Assembly: GCA_964515335.1 (NCBI GenBank)
Contig: CAZETS010000004.1
Span: 1 to 64,000 of the forward strand
Origin: TMED88 sp964515335
GTDB lineage: Bacteria > Myxococcota_A > UBA9160 > UBA4427
Direction of reading: 5' to 3'
Length of the DNA: 64,000 bases
Part shown: in pieces, positions 62,132 to 64,000 of the stretch
Position numbering within the stretch: position 1 is the stretch's first letter
How the letters are laid out: every line of letters begins with the position of its first letter
Program-made: the position numbers and the translations under genes
Notes under the pieces: model-generated
What the model was told of the DNA's origin: nothing
What the model saw: only the letters and a program-made list of their open reading frames with translations
The model's database searches: none

Positions 62132-64000
62132 GTGGCCACGCCAATGGAATCCATCACCGATCGGCGCTCCCGCCTCGCGCCGCGAGCACACCCGGGCCCG
62201 CTTTTCCGTGTCTGGCTCGTCGCCGCGTGGGTGGGCGCGGCCGCGCTGCCCGGTTGCGGTCCCGGCGAGCCCGAGGCGGCGCCCGCCGCCGAAGCGCCGA
62301 CCGCATCGAACGCGGCCCCCACCCCGCTCGACCTCGGTCTCTCGGCCGACGCCCGGATCGACACCTGGGCGATGCTGGTCGAGGACGTGGAGGCCGAGCG
62401 GCACCCCTCGGACGGCGGGGGCAGCGCCTGGCTCGACCTCGATCCCTCACCGCGGGTTCCGGCCGCGAGCCCGGCGCGGCTGCCGGTCGTCTTCGAGACC
62501 GGACCGCTCGGCGTCGCCGAGGGCGGCGCCGTCTTCCTGCAGCCGTCGCCGTTCTGGGACTGGGATCCGCCCCAGACCCGCTACCCCGACGCCCCGGGCT
62601 ACACGACGGTGTCGACGGACGCCGAGGGCGTCGAACTCGAGGCCGACGACGCCACCAACGCGTTCCTCGCCGTGACGATCCGGGGCCGCGCGCTCCGGCC
62701 GGGCGAGCAGCTGCGCTTCGTGTACGGCGACGGAGAGGTCGGCGCGCGGGTCGATCGCTTCGCCGAGGAACGGAGTCCGCTGTACGTCTCCGTCGACGGC
62801 GACGGAGACGGCGTGCGCGCCACCGTCCGCAACGGACCCCGCGTCGACGTCGCCGCCCACGCGCCGCGACAGCTGCACGCCGCGATCGACTCGACGGCTG
62901 CGCGGGGCGCTCCGGTGCGGCTGGTCGTGGCCGCCCTCGATGCCCTCGGCAATGCGACCCGCGTGGAGCACGGCGGTGTCGCCTTCGTCGATCCGCCGGC
63001 GGGCGCGAAGCTGCCCTCGTCGATCGATCTGTCCGGCGACGCCGAAGGACACCGGACGCTCGTCGTCGAGGGGCTGCCGGCCGGCATCCACCGGCTGGAG
63101 CTGCGCGGGACCGGCGACCTCAGCGGAATGGCCGCCACCACCAATCCCGTGGTGGTGCGCGACGGCGTCGAGCGCGTGCTGTGGGCCGACCTGCACGGCC
63201 ACTCGCAGCTCTCCGACGGCACGGGCACGCCGGACCAGTATTACGGCTACGCGCGCGACGTAGCCGGGCTCGACGTCAGCGCGTTGACCGACCACGACCA
63301 CTGGGGCATGACGCAGCTCGACGCCGACCCGGAGGCCTGGGCGACGATTCGCGAAAGCGTGGAGCGCTTCCACGAGCCGGGCAGCTTCGTGGCGCTGCTC
63401 GGCTACGAGTGGACGAGCTGGCTGCACGGCCACCGGCACGTGCTCTACTTCGATCAGCACGACGATCGGCAGGTGCTGTCGAGCCTCGACCCCGAGTACG
63501 AGACGCCGGCACAGCTCTGGGACGCGCTTCGTGGGCAAGACGCGCTCACCTTCGCCCACCACTCGGCAGGCGGCCCGGTCTCGACGAACTGGCGCTTCTA
63601 TCCGCCCGATCCCGAGCTCGAACCGGTCACCGAGGTCGTGTCGGTGCACGGCAGCAGCGAGGCGCCCGACTCGCCGCACCCCATCTACGACCCCGTCCCC
63701 GGCAACTTCGTGCGCGACGTCATCGAGGCCGGCTACGTGCTCGGCTTCATCGGCAGCGGAGACAGCCACGACGGGCACCCCGGCCTCGTCCACCTGGCGG
63801 ACGCCGGCGGGGCGGGCGGACTGGCCGCGATCCGCAGCGAGGAGCTCACACGAGACGGCGTCCTCGAGGCACTTCGGGCGCGGCGCACCTACGCGACCGA
63901 CGGATCGCGCATCTGGCTCGACGTCCGCATCGACGATCGGGCCATGGGCGAGATGATCGGCGTCGACCCGGAACGCTCCGAGAGCCACACACTCGCAATC
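62132..64000 (+). CDS. PHP-fold DUF3604 lipoprotein (3' end outside the window)
   Basis: Open to the right edge of the window, 623 codons seen. A signal with lipobox (AAALPGC, Cys about 43) marks an outer-membrane or periplasmic lipoprotein. A beta-rich N-terminal part (to about residue 345) precedes a PHP-type metallohydrolase domain with metal-ligand motifs WADLHGHSQLSDG, LDVSALTDHDHWGM, LTFAHHSAGG, FIGSGDSHDGHPG and ALRARRTYATDGSRI, a set typical of DUF3604. It probably hydrolyses a phosphoester or similar bond; the substrate is unknown. The GTG start (VATPMESITD) is preferred; an ATG four codons later is possible. Confidence 0.85.
   Translation, partial: MATPMESITDRRSRLAPRAHPGPLFRVWLVAAWVGAAALPGCGPGEPEAAPAAEAPTASNAAPTPLDLGLSADARIDTWAMLVEDVEAERHPSDGGGSAWLDLDPSPRVPAASPARLPVVFETGPLGVAEGGAVFLQPSPFWDWDPPQTRYPDAPGYTTVSTDAEGVELEADDATNAFLAVTIRGRALRPGEQLRFVYGDGEVGARVDRFAEERSPLYVSVDGDGDGVRATVRNGPRVDVAAHAPRQLHAAIDSTAARGAPVRLVVAALDALGNATRVEHGGVAFVDPPAGAKLPSSIDLSGDAEGHRTLVVEGLPAGIHRLELRGTGDLSGMAATTNPVVVRDGVERVLWADLHGHSQLSDGTGTPDQYYGYARDVAGLDVSALTDHDHWGMTQLDADPEAWATIRESVERFHEPGSFVALLGYEWTSWLHGHRHVLYFDQHDDRQVLSSLDPEYETPAQLWDALRGQDALTFAHHSAGGPVSTNWRFYPPDPELEPVTEVVSVHGSSEAPDSPHPIYDPVPGNFVRDVIEAGYVLGFIGSGDSHDGHPGLVHLADAGGAGGLAAIRSEELTRDGVLEALRARRTYATDGSRIWLDVRIDDRAMGEMIGVDPERSESHTLAI

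Noticed and set aside
62447..63988. Long minus-strand open frame of over 500 codons at the right edge
   Set aside because: It is antisense to the PHP/DUF3604 gene, whose metal-binding motifs on the plus strand are unmistakable; the minus frame has no recognisable feature.

Overview
The window is very GC-rich (about 70 percent by eye), densely coded on both strands, and uses many GTG and TTG starts behind good Shine-Dalgarno sequences. It comes from a Gram-negative aerobe: there is a TonB-dependent receptor, KDO activation (kdsB), outer-membrane barrel proteins, lipoproteins, and a complete alternative complex III operon. The mix of acyl-CoA dehydrogenases, SDRs, SnoaL-like proteins, a P450, a sulfotransferase and DUF1329/DUF1302 proteins resembles genomes labelled Myxococcota or deltaproteobacteria, or Binatota-like lineages. 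That placement is inference; no rRNA or other decisive marker is present. I see no tRNA, rRNA, CRISPR array, insertion sequence or prophage.

Layout. 93-4493 (minus): a bufferin-type RiPP cluster, transcribed bufB (DUF692/MNIO), bufC (DUF2063), bufA (DUF2282 precursor), followed by a hairpin and a TonB-dependent receptor. 4682-7293 (plus): SnoaL-like protein, SDR and cytochrome P450. 7331-10024 (minus): lutABC for lactate oxidation. 10041-11282 (minus): sulfotransferase. 11393-14664 (plus): APH-type phosphotransferase, small helical protein, small membrane protein, then a second SnoaL-SDR pair. 14673-19247: DUF945 protein, SH3-anchor protein, MFS-like permease, kdsB. 19450-22337 (plus): DUF420 membrane protein, purU, and a membrane-anchored MBL-fold protein that has lost its metal ligands.

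22396-31473 (minus): actABCDEF, each gene overlapping the next, with a rhomboid protease gene 12 bases behind it. 32024-34690 (plus): two acyl-CoA dehydrogenases and a Trm112-like protein. 34701-37249 (minus): PAC2 protein and a HK/RR two-component pair. 37421-45634: DUF1329 protein facing a giant 2211-residue DUF1302-like outer-membrane protein. 46258-54580: uridine phosphorylase, VCBS-repeat lipoprotein, hisS, speA, xth, CPBP protease and an orphan membrane protein. 54695-64000: RHS-repeat protein, GT39-like glycosyltransferase, a probably inactive rhomboid-like protein and a PHP/DUF3604 lipoprotein cut by the window edge.

Functional themes are quinol oxidation through alternative complex III fed by lactate and acyl-CoA oxidation, envelope building and surface proteins, and metal handling by the bufferin cluster. 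The features I would follow first are the bufferin-receptor block, the giant DUF1302 protein with a regulatory-looking AT-rich island upstream, the degenerate enzymes (MBL and rhomboid folds without catalytic residues), and a 27-bp element repeated almost exactly about 44 kb apart.
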